A stretch of DNA of 42,368 bases from Clostridia bacterium (GCA_017461635.1 JAFTXK010000099.1:1-42368), one strand, 5' to 3'. Positions 1 to 8,448 are shown, numbered from the stretch's first letter. Notes: generated by a model not told the origin, from the letters alone. Made by a program: numbers and translations.

Positions 1-1463
1 GCTTCCTCTCTTGCCTGTCTCTCTTCGCGGAGAATGTCGCTGATAGAGCCGTAAGCTCTGTGACCCTGCTCCTTAACCTCGATGATGCGGAACTTAACTG
101 TTGTTCCGACGAGGGTATTAAGATCGCCGGACTTCGGAACGCCGCTGCGTGCGCCGGGGATAAATACTCTGGTTGCGCCTGCAAGAGCGATAACGCCGCC
201 CTTAACAGCCTCGATAACCTTACCCTCAAGAACAGTCTTTGCCTCATAAGCGGCAACGATCTCGCCCCAGTTCTTATCGGAATCTGTGCGCTTCTTTGAG
301 AGCTCGGCAATGCCTTCAATATCGCTTACGCGAATAACAAATGCCTCAACCTCGTCGCCGACCTTGAACATATCCTTAAGATTTACAGAAGGATCGTCTG
401 TGATCTGCTCAGCCTTGATAACGCCGGTAACCTTATATCCGACATCAAGCTGAAGCTCAGCGTTCGAAACGGCAGTAACTATGCCCTTAACGGTATCTCC
501 TGTATTTAAAGTTTTGCAAAGCGATTCTTCGAGCAGCTCTTCAAAGTTTTCAATTTTTGTGCTCATTGTTTTGTATACCTCCTCTATTATGCCGGGAGGG
601 GTTGAAGCCCCTGCGGCGATTCCCACCTTTTTTGCGGTGGGCGGAATCAGTTTGCCCAGCCCGTCTGCGTTTTCAACCCAAACGGTGTTCATGCAGATAT
701 TCTTGCATATCTCGGTAAGCTTGGCAGTATTGGAACTGTCTTTTCCGCCGATCACAATCATATAATCACAGACACTCGCTAAGCGTTTCGCCTCGAGCTG
801 CCTGATTTCCGTAACATTACATATTGTATCAAAAATTATCGGATTTGTACAGTGTTTTTTGAGAACATTTTGAGTTTTGTGCCATTCTGACAATTTTTGA
901 GTTGTTTGAGCGACCAAAACGGTCGTTTTTTTGTTGAAAATGTCCATAGAAAATTTTTCTAAGAAATTTTCAAGCTCCATGGCGGTGCAGAAAACATATT
1001 TCTCATGCTCCGCATGGCTGACTATGCCTCTGACCTCGGGATGAAGCGGGTCGCCGAGAATGATAAAAAGTGTATCCTCTTTCGAATGCTCATCGGCAAG
1101 ACGGTGTATCTTCGTAACGAAGGGACAGGTGCAGTCGACATAGGTAAAATAAGGATTATTCTCGGCGCATTTGCGCAGTCTTTCGCTTATCTCTTTTGTA
1201 ACTCCGTGAGTGCGGACGAAAACCTTCACCGGAGAGGCTTCGGCGGCTGTCAGTGCCAGCTCCTCTATTTCATCTTCTTCGAGAACTTCCACACCTTTTT
1301 TGAGAAGCTCATTATTATATATCGTATTATGAATGATATGACCGAGAGTAAAAATACGGACATTCTTGCCTTCAGAAGCGATCGCTTCTTCAAGCTTATC
1401 TGTAGCTCTCTTGACTCCGAAACAAAAGCCCGCATTTTCGGCAATGATTATTTCTCTTTCCAT
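1..1463 (-). CDS. ispH: IspH-ribosomal protein S1 fusion (partial, C-terminus beyond window)
   Basis: Bifunctional protein: 4-hydroxy-3-methylbut-2-enyl diphosphate reductase (last step of the MEP isoprenoid pathway, [4Fe-4S] enzyme) fused to S1 RNA-binding domains. Translating the minus strand from ATG at 1463 gives 487 codons open to the window edge. IspH occupies about residues 1-285. The three expected cluster cysteines are visible: C13 in AGFCFGVKRA, C113 in DCTCPFV and C215 in TICNVTEIRQ. The substrate-site motifs GDPLHPEV and GGKDSSNTAKL are also present. S1 repeats begin near residue 300 (MSTKIENFEE...) with typical VGDEVEAFVIRV and FIPGARSG segments. The frame is continuous across the junction, so this is a true fusion, as known in many Clostridia. 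It lies 5 bp after plsC, at the distal end of the rpiR-baiN-cmk-plsC operon. The ribosome binding site is weak, suggesting translational coupling. Confidence 0.95.
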   Translation of the reverse strand, partial: MEREIIIAENAGFCFGVKRATDKLEEAIASEGKNVRIFTLGHIIHNTIYNNELLKKGVEVLEEDEIEELALTAAEASPVKVFVRTHGVTKEISERLRKCAENNPYFTYVDCTCPFVTKIHRLADEHSKEDTLFIILGDPLHPEVRGIVSHAEHEKYVFCTAMELENFLEKFSMDIFNKKTTVLVAQTTQKLSEWHKTQNVLKKHCTNPIIFDTICNVTEIRQLEAKRLASVCDYMIVIGGKDSSNTAKLTEICKNICMNTVWVENADGLGKLIPPTAKKVGIAAGASTPPGIIEEVYKTMSTKIENFEELLEESLCKTLNTGDTVKGIVTAVSNAELQLDVGYKVTGVIKAEQITDDPSVNLKDMFKVGDEVEAFVIRVSDIEGIAELSKKRTDSDKNWGEIVAAYEAKTVLEGKVIEAVKGGVIALAGATRVFIPGARSGVPKSGDLNTLVGTTVKFRIIEVKEQGHRAYGSISDILREERQAREE

Positions 1464-1468
1464 GCCCG

Positions 1469-2071
1469 TCACAGCTCGCGTATTTTCTCATAGATGAGAT
1501 TGGTTATACGCGCCATTTCTTCTGTTTTGCTGAGCTCCGTATCGATGGAAAGCTCAGCGGAGGGGATCTGTTTGCCTATAATAACTTCGATCTTTCTGAA
1601 AGGACACCAGGCATTGTTTTTGACCTTTATCCTTACGGGCAGAACGGGAACCGATACCTTGGAGAGAACCAGCGCCGCGCCGTTTTTGAATTTTGTGTCT
1701 TCGAGCGCCACTCCCTTGCAGCGTGTTCCTTGAGGGAAGATACCGACGCAGTGACCTTCATTCAGCAGATCTATGGTCTTATGTATCGCACCGATATCGC
1801 CTGAGCCTCGGTTTACGGGATAAGCACCGAAGGCTCGGATAAGAGAGCTTAGAACGGGTATCTTAAAAAGCTCCTTTTTAGCCATATAAAAGGGCTCGGT
1901 CTTGCGCAGAACCGCGCTTATGCAAACGGGATCAAGCAGAGTAACGTGATTTGAGCAGAGCAGGATTCCGCCCTCGCCGGGGTCGTTTTCAAGTCCCGTG
2001 ACCTTAACTCTGAAAAGCACTCGTACAATGACTGCTACAATACCGTGGACGATCTTGTAACCTTTTCTCAT
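1469..2071 (-). CDS. plsC: 1-acyl-sn-glycerol-3-phosphate acyltransferase (PlsC-like)
   Basis: Converts lysophosphatidic acid to phosphatidic acid at the membrane in phospholipid synthesis. The 200-residue protein has the acyltransferase block I motif HX4D in SNHVTLLDP, block II near GAYPVNRGSGD, and block III FPQGTRCKG (close to the usual FPEGTRS, with Q replacing E). A hydrophobic N-terminal stretch (IVHGIVAVIVRVLF) fits membrane association. Its ATG overlaps the stop of cmk by four bases (ATGA), so the two are translationally coupled. The cmk-plsC-ispH/S1 order is common in Clostridia. The exact acyl acceptor cannot be told from sequence. Confidence 0.92.
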   Translation of the reverse strand: MRKGYKIVHGIVAVIVRVLFRVKVTGLENDPGEGGILLCSNHVTLLDPVCISAVLRKTEPFYMAKKELFKIPVLSSLIRAFGAYPVNRGSGDIGAIHKTIDLLNEGHCVGIFPQGTRCKGVALEDTKFKNGAALVLSKVSVPVLPVRIKVKNNAWCPFRKIEVIIGKQIPSAELSIDTELSKTEEMARITNLIYEKIREL

Positions 2072-2742
2072 TTGATTTCCCCGACCCTTTCTTTTATGAT
2101 CTCAATAACACGGTCGATGCTTTCCTCAAGAGAATGCTCCGAATTATCGAACATGATCGCATCCTCAGCAGGCACTGCGGGCGCAACAGCACGGCTTCTG
2201 TCGTTTTCGTCGCGCTCGATCATCTCGCTGAGAACATCCTCGTATCTTACCTTTACACCCTTTGCGGTAAGCTCGTCATAGCGGCGGCGCGCACGGGCTT
2301 CGTTTGAAGCGGTCATAAATATTTTGACGTCCGCATCCGGAAGAATGACAGTGCCGATATCGCGACCGTCCATTACCACATTGTTCTTTCTCGCGATGGA
2401 TTTTTGAGTTTCGAGAAGAAATTCTCTCACCGCGGGGATGGCGGAAACTGCCGAGGCATACATCGATATCTCGGGCTGTCTGATCTTATCACCTAAATTT
2501 TCGCCGTTAAGATAAACGCATTGAATACCGTTTTCATATTTAACATCAAGCTCTATTTCGGGAAGAAGTGCCGAGACCTCTTCCGCATTTTTCGGATCCT
2601 TGTCCTTTGTGCGGACATAATATCCTATACTTCTGTAAAGCGCACCCGTGTCAACATAAACTATGCCGAGCCTTGCGGAAACAGCCTTTGCAACACTGCT
2701 TTTACCTGATCCGCTCGGACCGTCGATTGCAATTTTTATCAT
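2068..2742 (-). CDS. cmk: Cytidylate kinase
   Basis: Phosphorylates CMP/dCMP with ATP to feed CTP and dCTP synthesis in the cytosol. The 224 residues match the family length (about 220-230). The P-loop is at the N-terminus (IAIDGPSGSGKSSVAK), followed by YVDTGALYRS. The CMP-binding insert and the VVMDGRDIGTVILPDA segment with the expected DGRDIGT motif follow, and the LID region RRRYDEL is near residue 150. A GAGAGG ribosome binding site lies 7 bases before the ATG. It follows the flavoprotein gene by 19 bp and overlaps plsC by ATGA. Confidence 0.97.
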   Translation of the reverse strand: MIKIAIDGPSGSGKSSVAKAVSARLGIVYVDTGALYRSIGYYVRTKDKDPKNAEEVSALLPEIELDVKYENGIQCVYLNGENLGDKIRQPEISMYASAVSAIPAVREFLLETQKSIARKNNVVMDGRDIGTVILPDADVKIFMTASNEARARRRYDELTAKGVKVRYEDVLSEMIERDENDRSRAVAPAVPAEDAIMFDNSEHSLEESIDRVIEIIKERVGEIK

Positions 2743-2761
2743 AATTAATACCTCTCAATAT

Positions 2762-4024
2762 TTAATAATTACGAGCAGCATTCTCTCCTGCAAGCGCCGC
2801 TGTGGAAAATGCGATCTGAAGATTAAAACCGCCTGTGTAAGCATCTGCATCAATGATCTCTCCTGCAAAATAAAGACCGCTCACAAGCTTTGATTCCATG
2901 GTTTTCGGATTTATCTCCTTGACCTCAATTCCGCCCGAGGTGATTATCGCTTCCTCGATGGGGCGGAATTTCAGAAGCGGGATTCTAAAATGCTTCAGCA
3001 GACCGACCAGCGCCTTGCGTTCTTCCTTGGTTATGGAATTGCATTTTTTTCTCGGATCGATGCCGGAAAGCTTAACCACCGTATCTATCATCTTCTGGGG
3101 AAGCAGTCCGCCCAGAGAATTGACGAAATCCTTGTTATTATATTTTGAAAAATCCGAAATTATCCGCGCATCCAGAGTTTTTTCATCAAGGGCGGGCTTG
3201 AGATCGATCTCAGCGGTGTATTTTCCCCGCCCGATATCTCTCAGATGTGCCGATGCACTCAGCACCAGCGGTCCTGTAAGTCCGAAATGGGTAAACATCA
3301 TTTCCCCGAAATCGTCAAAGACAGCCTTTCCGCTTCGGTTATCGATAACGGAAAGCTTGATATTCTTCAGTGAAAGCCCTTGCATACCCGCGCAGATCCT
3401 TCCGTCCTCAACTATGGGGACAAGTGAGGGAATAAGCTCTGTTACCGTATGTCCGAGCTCCTTTGCCATGCGGTAGCCGTCTCCGTCCGAGCCCGTAAGA
3501 GGATATGACATTCCACCCGTGGCGAGAATAACCGCGTCAAATTCGTATTCATTTGAGCCGGTAATAAGACCTGTAGCTTTTCCGTCCTCTGCCGTAATGC
3601 GCCTGACCATTTCATGCACTATATTACAGCCGGCATCCCTGCATTTTTTCTTCATGGCATCAACTATATCCTGAGCCTTGTCGGAAACAGGGAATACACG
3701 CTTTCCGCGCTCGGTTTTAAGCGGAACACCTGCCTCCTCAAAGAAATTTTTTGTATCCTCCGAGGAGAAATTGCTGTAAGAAGCGTAAAGAAAACGGGGA
3801 TTTCTCGGAATATTGGCAAAAAATTCATCACGGTCGCAGTCATTGGTAACATTGCATCTGCCCTTGCCCGTGATCCTCAGCTTTTTGCCGAGCCTGTCCG
3901 TCTTTTCAAAAACCGTGACGGCGGCACCGAGCTCTGCCGCTTTCACCGCCGCCATCATGCCCGCCGCACCGCCGCCGATAACGGCAACGCAGACGAGATC
4001 AGAACTTGTCTTTTTTATAAACAT
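2762..4024 (-). CDS. BaiN/HI0933-family FAD-dependent oxidoreductase
   Basis: Flavoprotein of the HI0933/YhiN/BaiN family; the substrate is not known in most bacteria (a homologue, BaiN, was linked to bile-acid dehydroxylation). Seen: N-terminal Rossmann dinucleotide motif VIGGGAAGMMAA, the GRCNVTN signature that is diagnostic for the family, the ATGGMSYPLTGSDGDGY segment, and the C-terminal GGFNLQIAFSTAALAG FAD-contact motif. The open frame extends upstream to 4099, but ATG at 4024 sits just before the Rossmann motif and gives a normal length (about 420 aa). It overlaps the end of the RpiR-like gene by 26 bp. It is part of the operon that continues into cmk. Confidence 0.9.
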   Translation of the reverse strand: MFIKKTSSDLVCVAVIGGGAAGMMAAVKAAELGAAVTVFEKTDRLGKKLRITGKGRCNVTNDCDRDEFFANIPRNPRFLYASYSNFSSEDTKNFFEEAGVPLKTERGKRVFPVSDKAQDIVDAMKKKCRDAGCNIVHEMVRRITAEDGKATGLITGSNEYEFDAVILATGGMSYPLTGSDGDGYRMAKELGHTVTELIPSLVPIVEDGRICAGMQGLSLKNIKLSVIDNRSGKAVFDDFGEMMFTHFGLTGPLVLSASAHLRDIGRGKYTAEIDLKPALDEKTLDARIISDFSKYNNKDFVNSLGGLLPQKMIDTVVKLSGIDPRKKCNSITKEERKALVGLLKHFRIPLLKFRPIEEAIITSGGIEVKEINPKTMESKLVSGLYFAGEIIDADAYTGGFNLQIAFSTAALAGENAARNY

Positions 4025-4862
4025 CGTATTCGTCCCAAATTGTTTCAAGTTTTTTGAGCTGTTCGCTGAAAAGCTCCTGGCGCTCCCGTGCAACGGCAAC
4101 TATGATAGCATTTATAATGCTCAGTGGCGCAACGAGAGAATCCACATAGGAGACCATATCGCTCTCGGCTGTCAGAAGCTGATCGGCATATGCTGCGATA
4201 GGCGAACGCTTGCTGTCGGTCAGCGCGATAACGTCCGCACCGACCTCCTTTGCATATTCAACGGCATTGATTATCCTCTGAGAATATCTGGGGAAGCTGA
4301 TGGCGATCATTGTATCATCCCTCGAAAGATGCATGATCTGTTCAAACATCTCGCTGCCCGAGGTGGTCTGAACGAAATGAACATTGTCAAAAACCATGCG
4401 CAGATTGAAATTCAGGAATCCCGCAAGGGCAGAGGAGGAGCGAACGCCGATTATATATATATTCTTTGCATTGACGATCTTGCGGATCGCTTCGGCAAAG
4501 GATTCGCGGTCGATGCCGTCAAGAGTTCTTTTTATTTTTTCCGCATCCGAGAGAAGGACCTTTTCAAGCATGTCTCCGTCGCCGATGAGGCTGTTTGTTA
4601 CCTCGATCCTCTGAACGGCGGTAAGCATATTGCGGATAAGCTCCTGAAGAGCGCGCTGAAATTCGGGATATCCCTCAAAGCCAAGCTCGCAGGCAAAGCG
4701 TACTACCGTTGATTCGGAAACGCCCACAAGACTGCCAAGCTTTGAGGCTGTCATGTAAGCTGCCTTTTCATAGTGATCGAGAATGTAATTCGCAATCAGC
4801 TTCTGCCCCTTAGAGAAGGTGGGCATCTGATTTTTTATGGTCATCAAAAGGTCTCTTTTCAT
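3999..4862 (-). CDS. MurR/RpiR-family transcriptional regulator
   Basis: DNA-binding regulator with an N-terminal RpiR-type helix-turn-helix (about residues 1-77; TASKLGSLVGVSESTVVRFA is the recognition region) and a C-terminal SIS sugar-phosphate-binding domain (about residues 120-255; IYIIGVRSSSALAGF and SFPRYSQR segments). Family members sense phosphosugars. The ATG at 4862 is preferred over the upstream GTG at 4868 because a GAGGTG ribosome binding site is spaced correctly for it. It is first in the operon with the flavoprotein, cmk, plsC and ispH/S1, behind a consensus promoter. It is divergent from the uracil permease, so it might control either, but no operator is obvious. Confidence 0.9.
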   Translation of the reverse strand: MKRDLLMTIKNQMPTFSKGQKLIANYILDHYEKAAYMTASKLGSLVGVSESTVVRFACELGFEGYPEFQRALQELIRNMLTAVQRIEVTNSLIGDGDMLEKVLLSDAEKIKRTLDGIDRESFAEAIRKIVNAKNIYIIGVRSSSALAGFLNFNLRMVFDNVHFVQTTSGSEMFEQIMHLSRDDTMIAISFPRYSQRIINAVEYAKEVGADVIALTDSKRSPIAAYADQLLTAESDMVSYVDSLVAPLSIINAIIVAVARERQELFSEQLKKLETIWDEYDVYKKDKF

Positions 4863-4899
4863 AAACACACCTCATAGCATGCGCAAAATTTCATCCTAT

Positions 4900-4928
4900 A
4901 TTATAAAACAAATAAAGCGAGTTGTCAA
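4900..4928 (-). promoter_or_regulatory. Sigma-A-type promoter for the rpiR-cmk-ispH operon
   Basis: On the minus strand TTGACA (4923-4928) and TATAAT (4900-4905) are separated by exactly 17 bases. Both hexamers are full consensus. The start would fall about 30 bases before the regulator ATG. Confidence 0.8.
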
Positions 4929-5015
4929 TATTATTATTTTGCTAATTTACAACCTGCACAAAAAAATTGCGAAAAAATTGTCAAAAATCCCGATAGAGAA
5001 ATTTGTAAAATCCAC

Positions 5016-5044
5016 TTTACATTTGTCGAATAACATGGTAAAAT
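5016..5044 (+). promoter_or_regulatory. Sigma-A-type promoter for the uracil permease
   Basis: TTTACA (5016-5021) and TAAAAT (5039-5044) with a 17-base spacer. The expected start near 5051 lies just ahead of the structured leader, giving a 5' UTR of about 190 bases. The remainder of the 4863-5242 intergenic stretch holds the opposite-facing promoter at 4900-4928, this promoter and the leader. Confidence 0.65.
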
Positions 5045-5062
5045 TATAACCGTAATCCGAAA

Positions 5063-5158
5063 TCACTGCAGCGGCGGAAGCGTATGCTCTGAAAAGGAAC
5101 CGAAAAGCATATCACTTAAGCCGAAACAGTGAAAAGTCCATTGTATCGGTATTTTTTT
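5063..5158 (+). promoter_or_regulatory. Structured leader with mutually exclusive folds (candidate riboswitch/attenuator)
   Basis: Fold A is a long irregular hairpin. It has an outer stem TCACTG (5063-5068) with CAGTGA (5127-5132), a second stem CGGC (5072-5075) with GCCG (5120-5123), and an upper stem GTATGCT (5082-5088) with AGCATAT (5106-5112). Purine-rich internal loops lie between the stems and a 17-base apical loop caps them. Fold B is the intrinsic terminator at 5121-5158, whose 5' arm uses the same bases as the 3' arms of the two lower stems. Formation of fold A would therefore prevent termination. I do not recognise the aptamer as a purine, preQ1, TPP, SAM, cobalamin or ykkC class, and I see no PyrR-binding consensus. 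Confidence 0.6.
5121..5158 (+). terminator. Leader terminator (attenuator) before the uracil permease
   Basis: CCGAAACAGTG (5121-5131) pairs with CATTGTATCGG (5139-5149): ten pairs with one internal A-A mismatch and one G-U pair. The loop is 7 bases, and the stem is followed by TA and seven T residues (5152-5158). It lies upstream of the permease start codon inside the predicted 5' UTR. Confidence 0.7.
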
Positions 5159-5242
5159 GTGCATAAAGACAAAAAGATCGGCGAGATACTTTGAAAAACG
5201 GAATACAGGTTGGGTAAATAAATCAAATCGGAGGACAGAGAA

Positions 5243-6619
5243 ATGAAACTAATTTACGATGTCAATGACAAGCCCAAATTCGGTCAGCTAATTATCTTCG
5301 CTATCCAGCAGCTTCTTGCGATCATGGCGGCAACTATCGCGGTTCCTGCAATTATCGGTAACGGAATGACAGCTTCTGCTGCACTTTTCGGAGCGGGAGC
5401 GGGAACAATTATTTATCAGCTCTTTACAAAATTCAAGAGCCCCGTGTTCCTCGGTTCATCTTTTGCTTTTATCGGTTCAATGTTTGCGGCATTTGCAGGT
5501 GCTGCCTCGATGTCTCTCGGATATCTCGGACTTCTCATCGGCGCTCTTTTTGCAGGTCTCGTTTATGTTGTTATCGCTATTGTGGTTAAGTTCGCGGGCG
5601 TTAACTGGATAAATAAGCTTATGCCTCCCGTTGTTATCGGTCCTACAGTTGCCATCATCGGTCTTTCGCTTTCCGGCTCTGCCATAAAGGACGTATTCTC
5701 TTATGCTCCTCAGGACAGCAACGGATCATTTATCATGACAACAAATGTCTGGATATCTCTGATATGCGCTCTTGTAACATTGGCAGTGGTTGTTGTTTGC
5801 TCCACATACGGCAAGAAGATGGCTAAGCTCATTCCTTTCATTATTGGTATCCTCTCGGGCTATGCTGTTGCCATGGTATTTACCCTTATCGGTATCGCAA
5901 CAGATAATGCAGGTCTCATTATCATCGATTTTGCGCCCTTCAAGGCTCTTGTTGCAGACGGCGTAAGTCTGAATACATTCATTGCAGTTCCCGAGTTTAC
6001 CTTCCTCGAGGCGATCAAGGGTGCAAAGGAATTCAGCTGGTCTTATGTTGCTACTATCGCGGTTGCTTATGTTCCCGTTGCATTCGTTGTTTTTGCAGAG
6101 CATATAGCTGACCACAAGAATCTTTCTTCCATCATTGAAAAGGATCTTCTGGAGGAGCCCGGTCTTCACCGTACTCTTCTCGGAGACGGTGTTGGTTCTA
6201 TAGTAGGTGCATTCTTCGGCGGCTGCCCCAATACGACCTACGGCGAGTCTGTAGGATGTGTTGCTATCACAAGAAACGCTTCCGTGGTTACTATCACAAC
6301 CACAGCAATACTCTGTATGCTCATTTCCTTCATATCTCCCTTTGTTGCATTCCTTGATTCTATCCCCGGATGTGTAATGGGCGGTGTTTGCATAACGCTT
6401 TATGGCTTTATTGCAGTTTCGGGTCTTAAGATGATACAGAAGGTAGATTTTGAAAACAGTGCTAATCTCTTTACAGCATCTGTTATCCTCATCGCCGGAA
6501 TCGGCGGTATGGCTCTTGCGATCGGCAAGGTAACTCTTACCTCTATCGCAACAGCTCTCATTCTCGGTATCCTCGTAAATGTTCTTCTTTCGAGAAAAAC
6601 CAACAACGACGCCGAATAA
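5243..6619 (+). CDS. uraA: NCS2-family uracil (nucleobase) permease
   Basis: Membrane transporter, most likely a uracil/proton symporter. The 458 residues contain many hydrophobic segments consistent with the 14-helix NCS2 fold. The family signature in TM10, NTTYGESVGCVAITRNAS, is of the UraA type (NTTYGEN.G..A.T) rather than the xanthine type (QN.GV...TG). The AEHIADHKN segment carries the TM8 Glu/His pair. A ribosome binding site GGAGG lies 8 bases before the ATG. It appears monocistronic: a strong terminator follows at 6659-6696. Expression is probably governed by the leader attenuator, presumably responding to pyrimidine status (inference). Uracil specificity is inferred from motif type only. 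Confidence 0.9.
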   Translation: MKLIYDVNDKPKFGQLIIFAIQQLLAIMAATIAVPAIIGNGMTASAALFGAGAGTIIYQLFTKFKSPVFLGSSFAFIGSMFAAFAGAASMSLGYLGLLIGALFAGLVYVVIAIVVKFAGVNWINKLMPPVVIGPTVAIIGLSLSGSAIKDVFSYAPQDSNGSFIMTTNVWISLICALVTLAVVVVCSTYGKKMAKLIPFIIGILSGYAVAMVFTLIGIATDNAGLIIIDFAPFKALVADGVSLNTFIAVPEFTFLEAIKGAKEFSWSYVATIAVAYVPVAFVVFAEHIADHKNLSSIIEKDLLEEPGLHRTLLGDGVGSIVGAFFGGCPNTTYGESVGCVAITRNASVVTITTTAILCMLISFISPFVAFLDSIPGCVMGGVCITLYGFIAVSGLKMIQKVDFENSANLFTASVILIAGIGGMALAIGKVTLTSIATALILGILVNVLLSRKTNNDAE

Positions 6620-6658
6620 TAAAACTCAGACAGCTGTAAAAAATCAGCTTGAATAGAC

Positions 6659-6696
6659 AAAGAAACATCCCGTCAGATCTGACGGGATGTTTCTTT
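6659..6696. terminator. Bidirectional terminator between permease and AraC genes
   Basis: Perfect 38-bp palindrome centred on CGTCAGATCTGACG, with an A-rich left end and a T-rich right end, so it can end transcription from both convergent genes. Its core TCCCGTCAGATC recurs in the terminator at 28011-28061. Confidence 0.9.
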
Positions 6697-6716
6697 AGCT
6701 CTCTAATGTTACCTTA

Positions 6717-7490
6717 TTATTTATCTGATTTTTTAAAGAGCTCCTGCCTGTATTCTCTGGCAGTTTTTCCATACATTTTTTTGTATAGCTTGGAAAAATT
6801 TGAGATATCCTTAAAACCGCAGGAATATGTAGTTTCTTTAATGCTTTTTCCTTCCTCAATGTAGCGTCTTGCGGCTTTGAGCTTGGTGAAGATCAAATAT
6901 TGCTGAATTGTTTGCCCTGTCTCTTTTTTGAAAAGCCTTGCGAGATAGGAACGGGAAAGATTCATGTTTTTTGCAATATCTTCAATTTTTATATCCCCGG
7001 TGTAATTCTGCTTTATATAGTCCTTAATTGATCTGACATAATTATTTGACGGACTATCATTATCGGAGAGTATATCCGAATGCCAGCGAAAGAGCAGAGA
7101 AGCGAGAAAGGATGCCTTATTGCCCTTAAAATCCTCAACCTTGGCAAGCTCCATAAAGAAATCCCCGTCACCCTTAAAAACAGGAGGAAGTATCGTAAAA
7201 TCATTGCAAAGATTACCGTCAAAGCCCATATAGTATATCGACCAGAGATCATTCGGATCAGGACCGTAAGAGCCTATCTTTCCTTTGGGAATAATGAAAG
7301 CATCGCCGGCACCGACATTATAAGTAATGCCGTCTATGGCATAAAAACCGCTGCCGCTTTCAATATACTGTACCATGGTAAAATTGTGGATTCTGGGAGG
7401 GGTAATATCATCGTTTTCAGCAGTGCTATGTCCGAAAAAAATAGGATTCAGATCTTTGTATTTACTGACGATCATTGTTTCTTTACCCAT
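6717..7490 (-). CDS. AraC-family transcriptional regulator (copy 2 of tandem pair)
   Basis: A 257-residue regulator with an N-terminal AraC-type cupin sensor (about 20-110; DAFIIPKGKIGSYGPD) and a C-terminal double helix-turn-helix (about 155-250). The C-terminal domain contains IEDIAKNMNLSRSYLARLFK and the AraC signature CGFKDISNFSKLYKKMYG followed by TAREYR. Start ATG 7490 has AAGGAGG eight bases upstream; that site overlaps the end of the preceding paralogue, so the two are co-translated. Strong similarity to its neighbour throughout points to a tandem duplication. Probable regulator of the divergent giant exoproteins (inference). The ligand is unknown. Confidence 0.93.
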   Translation of the reverse strand: MGKETMIVSKYKDLNPIFFGHSTAENDDITPPRIHNFTMVQYIESGSGFYAIDGITYNVGAGDAFIIPKGKIGSYGPDPNDLWSIYYMGFDGNLCNDFTILPPVFKGDGDFFMELAKVEDFKGNKASFLASLLFRWHSDILSDNDSPSNNYVRSIKDYIKQNYTGDIKIEDIAKNMNLSRSYLARLFKKETGQTIQQYLIFTKLKAARRYIEEGKSIKETTYSCGFKDISNFSKLYKKMYGKTAREYRQELFKKSDK

Positions 7491-7493
7491 CGA

Positions 7494-8294
7494 TCAATCC
7501 TCCTTTTCGCCCTCGCCCGGGTGATCCAATTTAAGTGAAAGAGATTTCTTATATTTCATCGGCGATAAGCCGAGATATTTTTTAAACATTTTTGAAAAAT
7601 TGGAGAGATCGCCGAAGCCGCAGGAATAAGCTGCCTCGGTAACGCTCATTTTGTTTTCAAGGCAAAGCTTAGCCGCTTTGAGGCGAACCGAAACTATATA
7701 TTCCTGAATAGTCTGCCCGGTGCTTTTCTTAAAGAGCCTTACGAGATATGAACGGGTCAGATTTATTTGTTTGGCAATTTTTTCAACGCTGATATCATTC
7801 ATATAATTACTATTGATATAATCCTTGATCTGCTGAACATAGTTATTTGTGGGCATATCATCATCCTGACAAATCTCGGCATGCCAGCTGAAGAGCAGTG
7901 AGGTGAGCATGGAGACCTTTCTGCCCGAAATATGTTCAACCTTGCTGATCTTGCGGAAGAATTCGGCATCCCCCTTAAAAACAGCCGGAAGCCTTGCAAA
8001 GTCATTGCTCAGCTCTCCGTCGAAGCATATATATCGGTAAAACCAAGGATCTTTATCATCGGCTTTGTAGGTGGCTGTTTCACCGGCAAGGATAATGAAA
8101 GCCTCGCCCGGGTGCACTTCATATATTTTGCCGTTCTTTTCCAGTGTCCCCTTGCCGCTCTCAACATAATGAACAAGAGTATAATTTCTTGCTTTCGGAC
8201 CGGTGGTTTGTCCGCTTGAGCATTGCTCATATCCATAATTCCGCGGATTAAGATCCTTGAGATTACCTTCTACCGAATAAAAATGATTGATCAT
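7494..8294 (-). CDS. AraC-family transcriptional regulator (copy 1 of tandem pair)
   Basis: A 266-residue paralogue of the next gene. The cupin sensor region contains ARNYTLVHYVESGKG and GEAFIILAGETATY. The C-terminal AraC helix-turn-helix has VEKIAKQINLTRSYLVRLFK and CGFGDLSNFSKMFKKYLG, then SPMKYK. The frame is open to 8372, but ATG 8294 lines up with the paralogue's start and has a GAAGGG site upstream, and the promoter at 8331-8360 would lie inside the longer version. The pair is divergent from the exoprotein genes across a 415-bp regulatory region, the usual geometry for a local activator. Confidence 0.93.
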   Translation of the reverse strand: MINHFYSVEGNLKDLNPRNYGYEQCSSGQTTGPKARNYTLVHYVESGKGTLEKNGKIYEVHPGEAFIILAGETATYKADDKDPWFYRYICFDGELSNDFARLPAVFKGDAEFFRKISKVEHISGRKVSMLTSLLFSWHAEICQDDDMPTNNYVQQIKDYINSNYMNDISVEKIAKQINLTRSYLVRLFKKSTGQTIQEYIVSVRLKAAKLCLENKMSVTEAAYSCGFGDLSNFSKMFKKYLGLSPMKYKKSLSLKLDHPGEGEKED

Positions 8295-8330
8295 GGTATC
8301 ACGCCCTTCTGAGTTTTTTCGCGTGTTCAC

Positions 8331-8360
8331 ATTATACCATATTAAAAACAAATTATGCAA
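8331..8360 (-). promoter_or_regulatory. Promoter for the araC-like pair
   Basis: Minus-strand TTGCAT (8355-8360) and TATAAT (8331-8336) with an 18-base spacer, about 37 bases before ATG 8294. The -35 box overlaps one of the TGCAA motifs scattered in this intergenic region, which would fit autoregulation. Confidence 0.65.
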
Positions 8361-8420
8361 GGTGTTTTTCAAAAAAAATCCGCAAAATACAAAAGTGGAT
8401 ACGATATGACCATTAAGATG

Positions 8421-8448
8421 TGCAAAAATGGTAAAAATGTATGCAAAA
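8421..8448 (+). promoter_or_regulatory. Candidate AraC operator: TGCAAAA direct repeats 21 bp apart
   Basis: TGCAAAA occurs at 8421-8427 and 8442-8448, exactly two helical turns apart, the spacing typical for AraC-family half-sites. Related TGCAA(A/G) motifs lie at 8356, 8602 and 8638. In addition a 17-base sequence, AATACAAAAGTGGATAC at 8386-8402, recurs with two mismatches at 8668-8684. The 8295-8709 intergenic region holds these, the two promoters and otherwise AT-rich sequence with no gene seen. Confidence 0.4.

Noticed and set aside
2025..4099. Longer N-terminus for the flavoprotein starting at 4099
   Set aside because: The extra 25 residues lie within the upstream RpiR-like gene and precede the Rossmann motif without similarity to the family.
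5050..5242. Purine, preQ1 or PyrR-type regulation of the permease leader
   Set aside because: None of the conserved cores of those elements is visible; the leader is left as an unclassified candidate.
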